Shown: one piece after another, positions 1 through 7,958 of the stretch | How the letters are laid out: each line of letters opens with the position of its first letter | Position numbering within the stretch: the stretch's first letter is position 1 | Assembly: GCA_902588585.1 (NCBI GenBank) | Contig: CACIPQ010000006.1 | Span: 1-55,591, forward strand | Source: an uncultured Pelagibacteraceae bacterium | GTDB taxonomy: Bacteria > Pseudomonadota > Alphaproteobacteria > Pelagibacterales > Pelagibacteraceae | Direction of reading: 5' to 3' | Length of the DNA: 55,591 bases | Translations under genes and position numbers: made by a program | The notes under the pieces: generated by a model | What the model was told of the DNA's origin: nothing | Seen by the model: only the letters and a program-made list of their open reading frames with translations | Database searches by the model: none

Positions 1-897
1 ACTATAGGCGGAACTTTATCATGTAATTTTTCTGGATCTAGAAGATTTAAAGTTGGTAGTGCAAGAGATCACATTCTTGGCTTCAAGGGGTATAATGGCA
101 AAGGAGAAAAAATCAAATCAGGCGGAACAGTTGTAAAAAATGTAACAGGATATGATTTATCTAAATTGGTCACAGGTTCTTTTGGAACTCTTTTGGTATT
201 AAGCGAAATCACTTTAAAAGTTTTGCCATTACAAACTGATACAAAAACTATTGCAATTAGTGATTTGGCATTAGAACATGCTGTGGGAATTATGGGATCT
301 GCTATATCTTCATCAAATGACCCATCAGGTGTAGTATTTTACCCGGGAAGTTTAAGAAATAATTTTGTATTTAATGACCTCACTCATCCTGGCTCTATAA
401 CCGCAATAAGAATTGAAGGATCAAAGGTGTCAACGGAACAAAGGGCAAATAATTTGTTTGAAGATTTAGTTTTGAGAGATAAAAAAACAACAATTTTAGA
501 TAGCACACAATCAGAAATTTTTTGGGAAGACACAAGAGCTCTTAAAGTTTTTTCAAAAAATGAAAAAAATATTCTAAGAGCTGTAATACCACCGTCAGAA
601 GCGGTAAATTTAATAAGTAGGCTAAAACCCTTTCACCCTAGCTATTTTATTGATTGGGGTGGGTCACTGATTTGGCTAGAACTAGATTATTTGTCCCATC
701 AAAAGATTGAGCAAATAAGAAAAAGAATTTTAGATGTAGGTGGCTATCTAACAGTAATTAAATCCCCGTCAAATATCAAATCTTCTTCTGAAATATTTAC
801 TATTGATCCAATTAAATTTAAAATTTCTCAAAATTTAAAAAAAAGCTTTGATCCCAAAAGAATTTTTAATCCAGGCAGAATGTATACAGGAATATAA
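1..897 (+). CDS. glcE: Glycolate oxidase FAD-binding subunit GlcE (5' end outside window)
   Basis: GlcE is the smaller FAD-domain subunit of the membrane-associated glycolate oxidase GlcDEF, which oxidises glycolate to glyoxylate and passes electrons to the respiratory chain. The frame is open from base 1, so the first ATG at 166 is internal: codons before it encode a typical FAD_binding_4 stretch (GGTLSCNFSGSRR, then ARDHILG and SGGTVVKNVTGYDL). About 298 residues are present; complete GlcE proteins are usually 350-400. The C-terminus FDPKRIFNPGRMY is the usual end of this family. The stop is followed directly by the glcF start, so the two are co-transcribed. glcD is presumably just upstream. 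Confidence 0.92.
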   Translation, partial: TIGGTLSCNFSGSRRFKVGSARDHILGFKGYNGKGEKIKSGGTVVKNVTGYDLSKLVTGSFGTLLVLSEITLKVLPLQTDTKTIAISDLALEHAVGIMGSAISSSNDPSGVVFYPGSLRNNFVFNDLTHPGSITAIRIEGSKVSTEQRANNLFEDLVLRDKKTTILDSTQSEIFWEDTRALKVFSKNEKNILRAVIPPSEAVNLISRLKPFHPSYFIDWGGSLIWLELDYLSHQKIEQIRKRILDVGGYLTVIKSPSNIKSSSEIFTIDPIKFKISQNLKKSFDPKRIFNPGRMYTGI

Positions 898-2199
898 ATG
901 CAAACAAACTTTTCAATAGATCAATTAAAAGATAAAGACAATAAATCTTCAGAAAAAATATTAAGAAAATGTGTGCATTGCGGAATGTGTAATGCGACAT
1001 GCCCTACTTTCAATATTTTAGGAGACGAATTAGATGGTCCAAGGGGCAGAATATATTTAATAAAAGAAATGATAGAGAAGAAAAAAACTCCAACTAAAAA
1101 AGTAGTATCACATATTGACAAATGTCTATCATGTTATGCTTGTATGACAACCTGTCCTTCTGGAGTTAATTATATGCATTTAATTGATCACGGCAGGAAT
1201 TATATAGAAAGAAAATATAAAAGACCTTTTTCAGAAAGAATATTTAGGGATTTTCTTTCAAAAACTCTACCAAAGCCCAACATTTTTAAATTTTTAATAT
1301 TACTATCAAAGTTTGGAAAAATTTTTACATTTTTAATGCCAAAAAGTTTTAAAAGCATGCTAAATCTAGCTCCCAAAAAAATATATAGAAAGACTCTGAA
1401 GTTTCAAAACATATACAAAGCTGAAAAGAAAAAACCTACTGCAAGAGTGGCATTATTAATTGGATGTGTTCAAAGAGTCGTTTCACCTCAAATTAATGAA
1501 TCTACTATAAGAATATTAACTAGGCATGGAGTAGAAGTGATTACAATGCCAGAAGTAGAATGTTGTGGATCTTTAAATCATCATCTCGGTAAAGAAGACA
1601 TTGCAAAAGAGACTTTCAAAAAAAATATTAACTTATGGTATGATGAATATTTAAAAAATGGACTAGACGCCATTATTTCTAATACCTCAGGATGTGGAAC
1701 AACTTTAAAAGATTATGGATTTATCTTTAGAGAAGATAAAGAACTAAAAAAGAAAGCCAAAAAAATATCAGAACTAACAAAGGATGTAAGTGAATTTCTT
1801 GATGAAAATTTAAAGCTCAACTTTAAAAAGGAGAAAACAAAAAAAAATTATAATATTGCGTACCATTCTGCTTGCTCTATGCAGCATGGTCAAAAAATTC
1901 ATAAACAACCAATAAATCTATTAAAAAAAACTGGGAACAAAATTTTAGATATACCAGATGGACATATTTGCTGTGGTTCAGCCGGGACCTATAATATTTT
2001 ACATACAGACATTGCAAAAGAGTTATTAAAACAAAAAGTAAACAATATTAAAAAGGTCGAGCCAGATTTAATTTCCACGGGAAATATTGGATGTATCATG
2101 CAAATAGCTAATGGAATTAATATCCCAATAGTTCATACAGTGGAGTTAATTGATTGGTATACCGGCGGACCGAAACCTAAAAGTTTAAATAAAATATGA
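898..2199 (+). CDS. glcF: Glycolate oxidase iron-sulfur subunit GlcF
   Basis: Electron-transfer subunit of glycolate oxidase. It carries two 4Fe-4S ferredoxin motifs near the N-terminus (Cys25, 28, 31, 35 and Cys76, 79, 82, 86) and two CCG domains of the heterodisulfide-reductase type (VECCGSLNHH and HICCGSAGTYN). At 433 residues it has normal length. ATG 898 directly follows the glcE stop, which fixes the start and implies translational coupling. The 3' end overlaps the next gene by ATGA. Together with GlcD and GlcE it would take electrons from glycolate to the quinone pool. Lactate-oxidising paralogues have the same domains, but the GlcE neighbour favours glycolate. Confidence 0.93.
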   Translation: MQTNFSIDQLKDKDNKSSEKILRKCVHCGMCNATCPTFNILGDELDGPRGRIYLIKEMIEKKKTPTKKVVSHIDKCLSCYACMTTCPSGVNYMHLIDHGRNYIERKYKRPFSERIFRDFLSKTLPKPNIFKFLILLSKFGKIFTFLMPKSFKSMLNLAPKKIYRKTLKFQNIYKAEKKKPTARVALLIGCVQRVVSPQINESTIRILTRHGVEVITMPEVECCGSLNHHLGKEDIAKETFKKNINLWYDEYLKNGLDAIISNTSGCGTTLKDYGFIFREDKELKKKAKKISELTKDVSEFLDENLKLNFKKEKTKKNYNIAYHSACSMQHGQKIHKQPINLLKKTGNKILDIPDGHICCGSAGTYNILHTDIAKELLKQKVNNIKKVEPDLISTGNIGCIMQIANGINIPIVHTVELIDWYTGGPKPKSLNKI

Positions 2200-3152
2200 A
2201 AAAAAAAATTTTAATTACCAGAAAATTATTGAGATCAAACGAGGAAAAAGCGACTAAACTTTGGGATGTTAAACTAAATTTGAATGATGAAGTTTATTCT
2301 AAAGAAAAATTAATTAAATTGAGCGAAGGATTTGATGGAATTCTAAGCTCTTTAACAGATAAAATTGATGAACAAGTTATAAATAGTTTGCCTTCAAGTA
2401 TCAAAATTATTTCTAATTTTGCAGTTGGCTTTGGAAATATTGATCATGAAGCAGCAAAAAAAAGAAATATTACTGTTACTAATACCCCGGATGTTCTTAC
2501 AGATGCTACAGCTGAAATAGCAATGCTTTTAATTCTTGGGGCATGTAGAAGAGCCAACGAAGGTATTAATTATGCAAAAAAAGAAAATTGGAAGTGGTCA
2601 GCAGATTTTTTAATTGGCAAACAGTTAACCGGATCTAGACTTGGTATTTTAGGAATGGGAAGAATTGGAAGAGCCTTAGCAAAAATAGCTAAAAGTTTTG
2701 GTATGGAAATTCATTACAGAAATAGATCAAGGTTAGGCCCAGAACTTGAAATGGGTGCAAAATATCACGAAGATATAAAAAGTTTATTTTCCGTTTCTGA
2801 CGTATTATCTATTTGTTGTCCTGCAACAAAAGAAACTAAAGATATTATTAACAAAGAAACTTTAGAATATTTTCCAACTGGTTCAATTATCACAAATGTA
2901 GCAAGAGGAGATATGATTGATGATGAGGCCATGGTTCAGGCTTTAATAAACAGAAAAATATACGCAATAGGTTTAGATGTTTACAAGGGAGAACCAAAAA
3001 TTTATCAGGGTTATTTAAATCAGCCTACAGCATTTATTCTACCCCATCTTGGGAGTGCAACTAAAAAAACTCGTACGGCAATGGCAAACCTTGCAATAGA
3101 GAATATTGATGAGTTTTTTCGCACTGGCAAGTGTAAAAACAGTATTAATTGA
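2196..3152 (+). CDS. D-2-hydroxyacid dehydrogenase, probable glyoxylate/hydroxypyruvate reductase
   Basis: NAD(P)-dependent D-isomer-specific 2-hydroxyacid dehydrogenase of 318 residues. The Rossmann motif GMGRIG lies at about 153-158. The catalytic triad of the family is visible: Arg237 in NVARGDMIDD, Glu266 in GEP and His284 in PHLGSAT. It overlaps glcF by four bases (ATGA). Next to glycolate oxidase subunits the likely substrates are glyoxylate or hydroxypyruvate, giving a glycolate/glyoxylate interconversion. Substrate choice cannot be settled from sequence alone, since this family also includes hydroxypyruvate, formate and phosphite dehydrogenases. Confidence 0.85.
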   Translation: MKKKILITRKLLRSNEEKATKLWDVKLNLNDEVYSKEKLIKLSEGFDGILSSLTDKIDEQVINSLPSSIKIISNFAVGFGNIDHEAAKKRNITVTNTPDVLTDATAEIAMLLILGACRRANEGINYAKKENWKWSADFLIGKQLTGSRLGILGMGRIGRALAKIAKSFGMEIHYRNRSRLGPELEMGAKYHEDIKSLFSVSDVLSICCPATKETKDIINKETLEYFPTGSIITNVARGDMIDDEAMVQALINRKIYAIGLDVYKGEPKIYQGYLNQPTAFILPHLGSATKKTRTAMANLAIENIDEFFRTGKCKNSIN

Positions 3153-3233
3153 TACAATCTAAAATTGAATCTATAAAAATTTTGTTTTAAATCTTGGAGA
3201 CTCTCAAACTCATTTGTGCTTAAATAATTCAAC

Positions 3234-3247
3234 TAGTTAATTAACTA
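3234..3247. promoter_or_regulatory. 14-base perfect palindrome upstream of the TRAP binding-protein gene
   Basis: TAGTTAATTAACTA is its own reverse complement. It ends just before the strong Shine-Dalgarno sequence AAGGGGGA and 12 bases before the ATG at 3260. It could be an operator half-site pair for a dimeric regulator or a small RNA hairpin beside the ribosome site. AT-rich palindromes also occur by chance, so this is a candidate only. Confidence 0.3.
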
Positions 3248-3259
3248 AGGGGGACAATA

Positions 3260-4417
3260 ATGTCTAAAAAAGAAAAAACGTTAAAAAGAGCAAAAACTCT
3301 TTCTAGACGTAAGTTCTTTAAAGCAGCAGCAGCAACCGGTGCAGCAGCGGCAGCAACAATTGCAATGCCGAATGTAGCATTTGGTGCTCCTAAAACTTTA
3401 AAGATGCAAGCAGCTTGGCCATCTGGAGCTAATATATTCTTCGAAATGGCAGGCGACTATGCAAAGATGGTTAGCGACATGTCAGGTGGAGAACTGAAGA
3501 TTGATCTTCAACCAGTTGGCGCAGTTGTTAAAACATCTGAAATCGGTCAAGCAGTAAGCTCTGGAGTTCTAGATATGGGACACTGGGTAACTGCGTACTG
3601 GTATGGAAAAAACCCAGCAGCATCATTATTTGGTACTGGTCCTTCGTACGGAATGTCATCACAAGAAGTTATGGGATGGATGGAGTACGGTGGAGGAAGA
3701 AAACTATATGAAGAAGTAATCTCAAAGGTTGGCTTTAACTACGTAGGTTTCTTTCATATGCCAATGCCTGCTCAGCCATTTGGTTGGTTCAAAAAGAATG
3801 TAACCAAAGTGTCTGATGTTAAAGGTATGAAGTATAGAACAGTTGGTCTTGCGACTAACGTTTTAACAGCAATGGGAATGGTTGTAAGACAGCTTCCTGG
3901 TGGAGAAATCCAACCTGCGATGAAAACAGGTTTGATTGAAGCCGCGGAGTTTAACAACCCAACTTCAGACTCACAGTTTGGTATGCAAGACGTATCTAAG
4001 CATTATCACTTAGGTAGCTTTCACCAATCTCAAGAGATGTTTGAAATTCCAATCAATAAGAAAACATTTAACGGATTAGAGCCTAAACATCAGGCTATTC
4101 TGAAAAATGCTGCTTATGCTGCGAATACAGACAACTACTTTAAAGCATTAGTGAGATACTCAGCTGACTTATCTAAGTTGATGAACCAACACAAAGTGAA
4201 CGTTTATCAAACTTCAGATGAGATCTTAGCTCAACAATTAAAAGGATGGGACAAGGTTATTGGAGACTTCAATAAAAAAGATCCTTTCTTTAAAAAAGTT
4301 GTAGACTCACAAAAAGCTTACGCTAAAAGAGTAATGAAGTACTTGCTGATGAATCAGCCTAATTACAGACTGGCTTATGAAAATGAGTTCGGTAATTTAG
4401 CAAAAGTTAAAATTTAA
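3260..4417 (+). CDS. TRAP transporter periplasmic substrate-binding protein (DctP family)
   Basis: Secreted ligand-binding protein of a tripartite ATP-independent periplasmic transporter, 385 residues. The N-terminus is a Tat-type signal: SRRKFF at 15-20, an Ala-rich hydrophobic run, and probable cleavage after AFGA (residue 43). The family's ligand-coordinating region is recognisable (GMKYRTVG with its conserved Arg, then QPAMKTGLIEAAEF). The protein most resembles the keto-acid or mannitol/chloroaromatic branch of DctP proteins, by recall. The ATG has an unusually strong Shine-Dalgarno sequence (AAGGGGGA), fitting the high expression expected of a binding protein. An intrinsic terminator follows before the permease genes. 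Ligand unknown; a small 2-hydroxy or 2-keto acid is inferred from the glc neighbours. Confidence 0.9.
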   Translation: MSKKEKTLKRAKTLSRRKFFKAAAATGAAAAATIAMPNVAFGAPKTLKMQAAWPSGANIFFEMAGDYAKMVSDMSGGELKIDLQPVGAVVKTSEIGQAVSSGVLDMGHWVTAYWYGKNPAASLFGTGPSYGMSSQEVMGWMEYGGGRKLYEEVISKVGFNYVGFFHMPMPAQPFGWFKKNVTKVSDVKGMKYRTVGLATNVLTAMGMVVRQLPGGEIQPAMKTGLIEAAEFNNPTSDSQFGMQDVSKHYHLGSFHQSQEMFEIPINKKTFNGLEPKHQAILKNAAYAANTDNYFKALVRYSADLSKLMNQHKVNVYQTSDEILAQQLKGWDKVIGDFNKKDPFFKKVVDSQKAYAKRVMKYLLMNQPNYRLAYENEFGNLAKVKI

Positions 4418-4435
4418 TAGATTTTAAAAAATTAA

Positions 4436-4463
4436 AGGGGGGCTCTCGTAGCCCCCTTTTTTT
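4436..4463 (+). terminator. Intrinsic terminator between TRAP binding protein and permeases
   Basis: Stem GGGGGCT (4438-4444) pairs with AGCCCCC (4450-4456) around loop CTCGT and is followed by a run of seven T (4457-4463). It lies inside the TRAP operon, 40 bases before dctQ, so it probably works as a partial terminator that keeps binding-protein mRNA in excess over permease mRNA. Confidence 0.88.
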
Positions 4464-4502
4464 ATGGCAATTCAAAAGGAATTAGACTAACTTATTAGAA
4501 GG

Positions 4503-5093
4503 ATGATGAGGGGATACATACACTTTGCAGATACATTAAGCACTTCACTAGGTAAAGCATTTTCTTGGTGCATAGTTATACTTATGGGCGGAACTTGTTA
4601 TGAAGTTATTATGGCCTATGCTTTCAATGCTCCGACACTTTGGAATTTTGATTTTAGTTTACAAATGTACGCAGGAATTTTTATGATGGCGGCTGCATAT
4701 ACTTTATCTACAGAAGCCCATGTGAGGGGAGATGTAATTTATAGACTTTTTAAGCCACGTACCCAAGCTTGGATTGATTTAATTCTTTATTTTATTTTTT
4801 TCTTTCCTGGTATTATTGCATTGGTTTTTTATGGTTACGAGTATGCGGCTTTAGCTTGGAAAATCAAAGAAACCAGCTGGAATAGTCCTGCACAAATTAA
4901 TATTTATATGGCCAAAACTTTTATACCTCTATCAGGTGTGTCTCTGGTCATTCAAGGTGTAAGTGAAGTTTTTAGATGTATTATTTGTATACAAACTGGT
5001 CATTGGCCCGCAAGAGCAGTTGTTGCAGCAGAAGAAACAGAAAAAATGTTAATGAGAACTTCACAAGACGAGGATCAAAAAGATGTTATTTAG
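4503..5093 (+). CDS. TRAP transporter small permease subunit (DctQ family)
   Basis: Small integral membrane subunit of the TRAP transporter, 196 residues with four predicted membrane helices; it pairs with the large DctM subunit. The family-typical region STEAHVRGDVIYRLFKPRTQAWIDL (given here in part) lies between helices two and three. Two ATGs lie in tandem at 4503 and 4506; AGAAGG directly in front is too close for the first, so either may be used. The 3' end overlaps dctM by 11 bases, showing tight coupling. Confidence 0.87.
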   Translation: MMRGYIHFADTLSTSLGKAFSWCIVILMGGTCYEVIMAYAFNAPTLWNFDFSLQMYAGIFMMAAAYTLSTEAHVRGDVIYRLFKPRTQAWIDLILYFIFFFPGIIALVFYGYEYAALAWKIKETSWNSPAQINIYMAKTFIPLSGVSLVIQGVSEVFRCIICIQTGHWPARAVVAAEETEKMLMRTSQDEDQKDVI

Positions 5094-6444
5094 TTTAACA
5101 AATCCTGAAATAGCAATAATGATGATGGGAGTTTTTCTTTTTGCTGTTCTACTAGGATTTCCAATTGCATTTACATTGTTGGCAATGGGAGTGGGTTTTG
5201 GTTATTACGCTTATTACGATCCTTCACAGATGGAGCATCTGTTCGATAATAGAATTTTTACACTGTTAGTTTCTAATACTTATACAATAATGGATAATAA
5301 TGTGTTAACTGCAGTGCCATTATTTTTATTTATGGGCTACTTAGTTGAACGTGCTGGTATAGTTTCGCGTTTATTTTTTGCAATTAGGCTTGCCTCTCAT
5401 AAATTACCTGCTTCAATGGCAGTAGCTGCTTTAGTAACTTGTGCACTATTTTCAACAGCAACAGGTATAATTGGTGCGGTTGTAACTCTGATGGGTTTAT
5501 TAGCTTGGCCCGCAATGATAAGAGCCGGGTATGATAAAAAATTTGCATCAGGAGTAATATGTTCAGGCGGTTGTCTTGGTATTTTAATTCCACCAAGCAT
5601 TATGTTGATTGTTTATGCCGTTATCGCACAACTATCACCGTTAAGATTATTTGCTGCCGCTATTTTTCCAGGACTAATGTTAGCAGGACTTTACATTATT
5701 TATGTTGTGGTTTTAGCTTATTTTAAACCAGAATTGGCACCAAAACCTAAAGAAGAAGATATACCCCCAAGAGCAGAAATTATTCGTGAAGTGATGGTTT
5801 CATTTCTTCCATTATTTTCTTTAATCATTCTTGTTCTTGGAACAATCCTAGCAGGATTAGCTACACCGGCGGAGGCTGCAGCAGTTGGTGCTTTCGGAGC
5901 AATTGTTTTATCCGTTTTTTATAAAACTTTAAAATGGAAAAATTTTAAAGAATCAGTATTTCTAACAGCAAAAACAACTGCAATGATTATGTGGCTTTTT
6001 GTAGGATCATGGACATTTGCGTCGGTCTTTTCTTACCTAGGCGGCCATGAAGTATTTGAGCATTTCTTTAAATCTATGGATCTACAGCCTTGGCAATTTT
6101 TGGTTATTACTCAAATAATTATCTTTTTATTGGGCTGGCCTCTTGAGTGGACTGAAATTTTAATTATATTTGTTCCAATATTCTTACCATTAGTCGAGTT
6201 TTTTGGTGTTAATCCATATTTCTTTGCAATGTTAATTGCATTAAATTTACAAACTTCATTTTTAACACCACCGATGGCCATGTCCGCATATTATTTAAAA
6301 GGTGTGCAATCTAAAAATGTTGAACTACTTGATATCTTTAAAGGTATTATGCCGTTTTTATTAATTGTTATTTTTGCTATGTTTTTAATGTATATGTTTC
6401 CTGGAATAGCACTTTGGTTACCTGAAGCATTATTTGCTAACTAA
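5083..6444 (+). CDS. TRAP transporter large permease subunit (DctM family)
   Basis: Large membrane subunit, 453 residues with roughly a dozen hydrophobic helices, carrying out sodium-driven substrate translocation in TRAP systems. The family's patterns are visible: PLFLFMGYLVERAG near residue 85-100, GCLGILIPPSIMLIVYAV around 165-180, and TPAEAAAVGAFGA near 260-275. It starts inside the end of dctQ. Together with the upstream binding protein it makes a complete importer. Its sequence is of the mannitol/chloroaromatic-type branch by recall, a label that says little about the true ligand. Confidence 0.9.
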   Translation: MLFSLTNPEIAIMMMGVFLFAVLLGFPIAFTLLAMGVGFGYYAYYDPSQMEHLFDNRIFTLLVSNTYTIMDNNVLTAVPLFLFMGYLVERAGIVSRLFFAIRLASHKLPASMAVAALVTCALFSTATGIIGAVVTLMGLLAWPAMIRAGYDKKFASGVICSGGCLGILIPPSIMLIVYAVIAQLSPLRLFAAAIFPGLMLAGLYIIYVVVLAYFKPELAPKPKEEDIPPRAEIIREVMVSFLPLFSLIILVLGTILAGLATPAEAAAVGAFGAIVLSVFYKTLKWKNFKESVFLTAKTTAMIMWLFVGSWTFASVFSYLGGHEVFEHFFKSMDLQPWQFLVITQIIIFLLGWPLEWTEILIIFVPIFLPLVEFFGVNPYFFAMLIALNLQTSFLTPPMAMSAYYLKGVQSKNVELLDIFKGIMPFLLIVIFAMFLMYMFPGIALWLPEALFAN

Positions 6445-6454
6445 TAAATAAACG

Positions 6455-7789
6455 ATGAGTAATATTCTTTCAATTTCAGCTGTTGAGCTAGTTGAAAAAT
6501 TAAAAAGTGGCGAAGTTTCATGTGTGGATGTCTGTAAAGAATATCTTAAAAGAGTGGACAAGTTTGAAAAGGATGTAAAAGCCTGGGCCTTTTTAGATAA
6601 AAAACTTTTACTAGAAAAAGCTGAAGAAAAAGATGAATACAGGAAATCCGGAAAACCAACAGGACCACTTCATGGTTTACCTATTGGAATAAAAGATATT
6701 ATCGGAACCCAAGATATGCCAACAGAATGTGGAACAGTTTTAAGAAAAGGAATGTCCGAAAGCGCAGATGCTGAAGTGGTTAATCTTTTAAAAATTTCTG
6801 GAGCAATCATAATGGGGAAAACAGTTACCACTGAGTTTGCATATTTCGATCCGGGTAAAACTACCAATCCACATGATAAATCAAGAACTCCAGGGGGGTC
6901 ATCAAGTGGCTCAGCAGCAGCAGTTGCAGCACACATGACTCCTTTATCTGTTGGAACCCAGACAAAAGGCTCAGTAATTAGACCAGCTTCTTATTGTGGC
7001 GTTGTGGGTTACAAGCCATCTTTTGGTTTAATATCAAGGAATGGCATTTTAAGACAATCAGCAAAACTCGATCAGGTTGGAGTATTTGGAAAAAAAGTTG
7101 AAGATGTAGCTCTTCTATCTAAATGTCTTATCAAAAAAGATTTATATGACAAAGATACTGTTCATTATTCTGCTGACAAAATGTTAGAGGAATGTAGGCA
7201 AGGACCACATTTTGATCCTAAATTTATATTTTACAAAACTTCAAATTGGAAAAATATAGATAAAGAATCACAAAAAGCTTTCCAATTTTTGATAAAGAAG
7301 TTTAAAAAACATATAGAAGTTTTTGATGAACCGTCTTATTTTAAAGACATTCATAAACATCATCAGGTAGTTCATGAAACTGACATGGCAAATAGTTTTC
7401 AAAAATATTATAAGAATTCTAAAAATAAACTTGGAAAAAAACTTGTTGAAGCTATTGAGCGCGGTCTCAAGTATTCTGCAAATCAATACACCGAAGCAAA
7501 AGATTTTATGGAACAAAGCTACAGATCTTACAGTGAAGTTTTTGAAGATTATCATGGTGTAATCACACCATCGTCAACTGGCGTAGCTGAAAAAGGATTA
7601 AAATTTACGGGGAGTCCAGAGTTTTGCACAATCTGGACTTACATGGGTCTTCCATCAATTTCGTTACCTTTACTTACAGGGGAAAATAACCTACCATTAG
7701 GTGTTCAATTTGTTGGTAACAAGCTTGACGATCTAAAATTTTTGGGAGTTGCTAATTGGTTGGAAAAAAATTGCAAGGATGATGAATAG
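6455..7789 (+). CDS. Amidase-signature family hydrolase
   Basis: Member of the amidase signature family (GatA/FAAH-like), 444 residues, hydrolysing C-N amide bonds in an unidentified substrate. The Ser-cisSer-Lys triad is present by spacing: Lys80 in GIKDII, cis-Ser149 in PGGSSSGSAAAVAA and nucleophile Ser173. The residue two before the nucleophile, normally Gly (GGS), is Lys here (TQTKGSVIRP). The gene follows dctM by 10 bases and is probably in the same operon, so the substrate may be something the TRAP system imports or a derivative of it. No gatB or gatC is adjacent, so a tRNA amidotransferase role is unlikely. Confidence 0.85.
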   Translation: MSNILSISAVELVEKLKSGEVSCVDVCKEYLKRVDKFEKDVKAWAFLDKKLLLEKAEEKDEYRKSGKPTGPLHGLPIGIKDIIGTQDMPTECGTVLRKGMSESADAEVVNLLKISGAIIMGKTVTTEFAYFDPGKTTNPHDKSRTPGGSSSGSAAAVAAHMTPLSVGTQTKGSVIRPASYCGVVGYKPSFGLISRNGILRQSAKLDQVGVFGKKVEDVALLSKCLIKKDLYDKDTVHYSADKMLEECRQGPHFDPKFIFYKTSNWKNIDKESQKAFQFLIKKFKKHIEVFDEPSYFKDIHKHHQVVHETDMANSFQKYYKNSKNKLGKKLVEAIERGLKYSANQYTEAKDFMEQSYRSYSEVFEDYHGVITPSSTGVAEKGLKFTGSPEFCTIWTYMGLPSISLPLLTGENNLPLGVQFVGNKLDDLKFLGVANWLEKNCKDDE

Positions 7790-7958
7790 AATAACAACAC
7801 TAATAGGATGTGGTTTGGCAATAGCCTTCTTAATTGGATTAGCCACAACTTTAACAAGATCAATGATGATCGGTTTTAAAGATGTTCTTCCTGTTTATAT
7901 CCTTATGGGCTTAGTAATTTGTATGATGCTTTATGAAGCCTTCGTCGAAAAAAAATAA
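7779..7958 (+). CDS. Small two-helix membrane protein, unknown function
   Basis: About 59 residues. ATGs at 7779 and 7782 lie inside the end of the amidase gene, with AAGG just upstream. The protein has two hydrophobic segments (TTLIGCGLAIAFLIGLAT and VLPVYILMGLVICMMLYEAF) separated by a short basic linker, so it should be a small inner-membrane protein. Its 3' end overlaps the next gene by 26 bases. Tight overlap on both sides argues that it is a real translated gene. I do not recognise the family. Confidence 0.6.
   Translation: MMNRITTLIGCGLAIAFLIGLATTLTRSMMIGFKDVLPVYILMGLVICMMLYEAFVEKK

Noticed and set aside
3153-3259. Clear sigma-70 promoter for the TRAP binding protein
   Set aside because: Only weak hexamer pairs are present (for example TTGAAT with TAAATC at 17 bases), not better than chance in AT-rich DNA, so no promoter was called.
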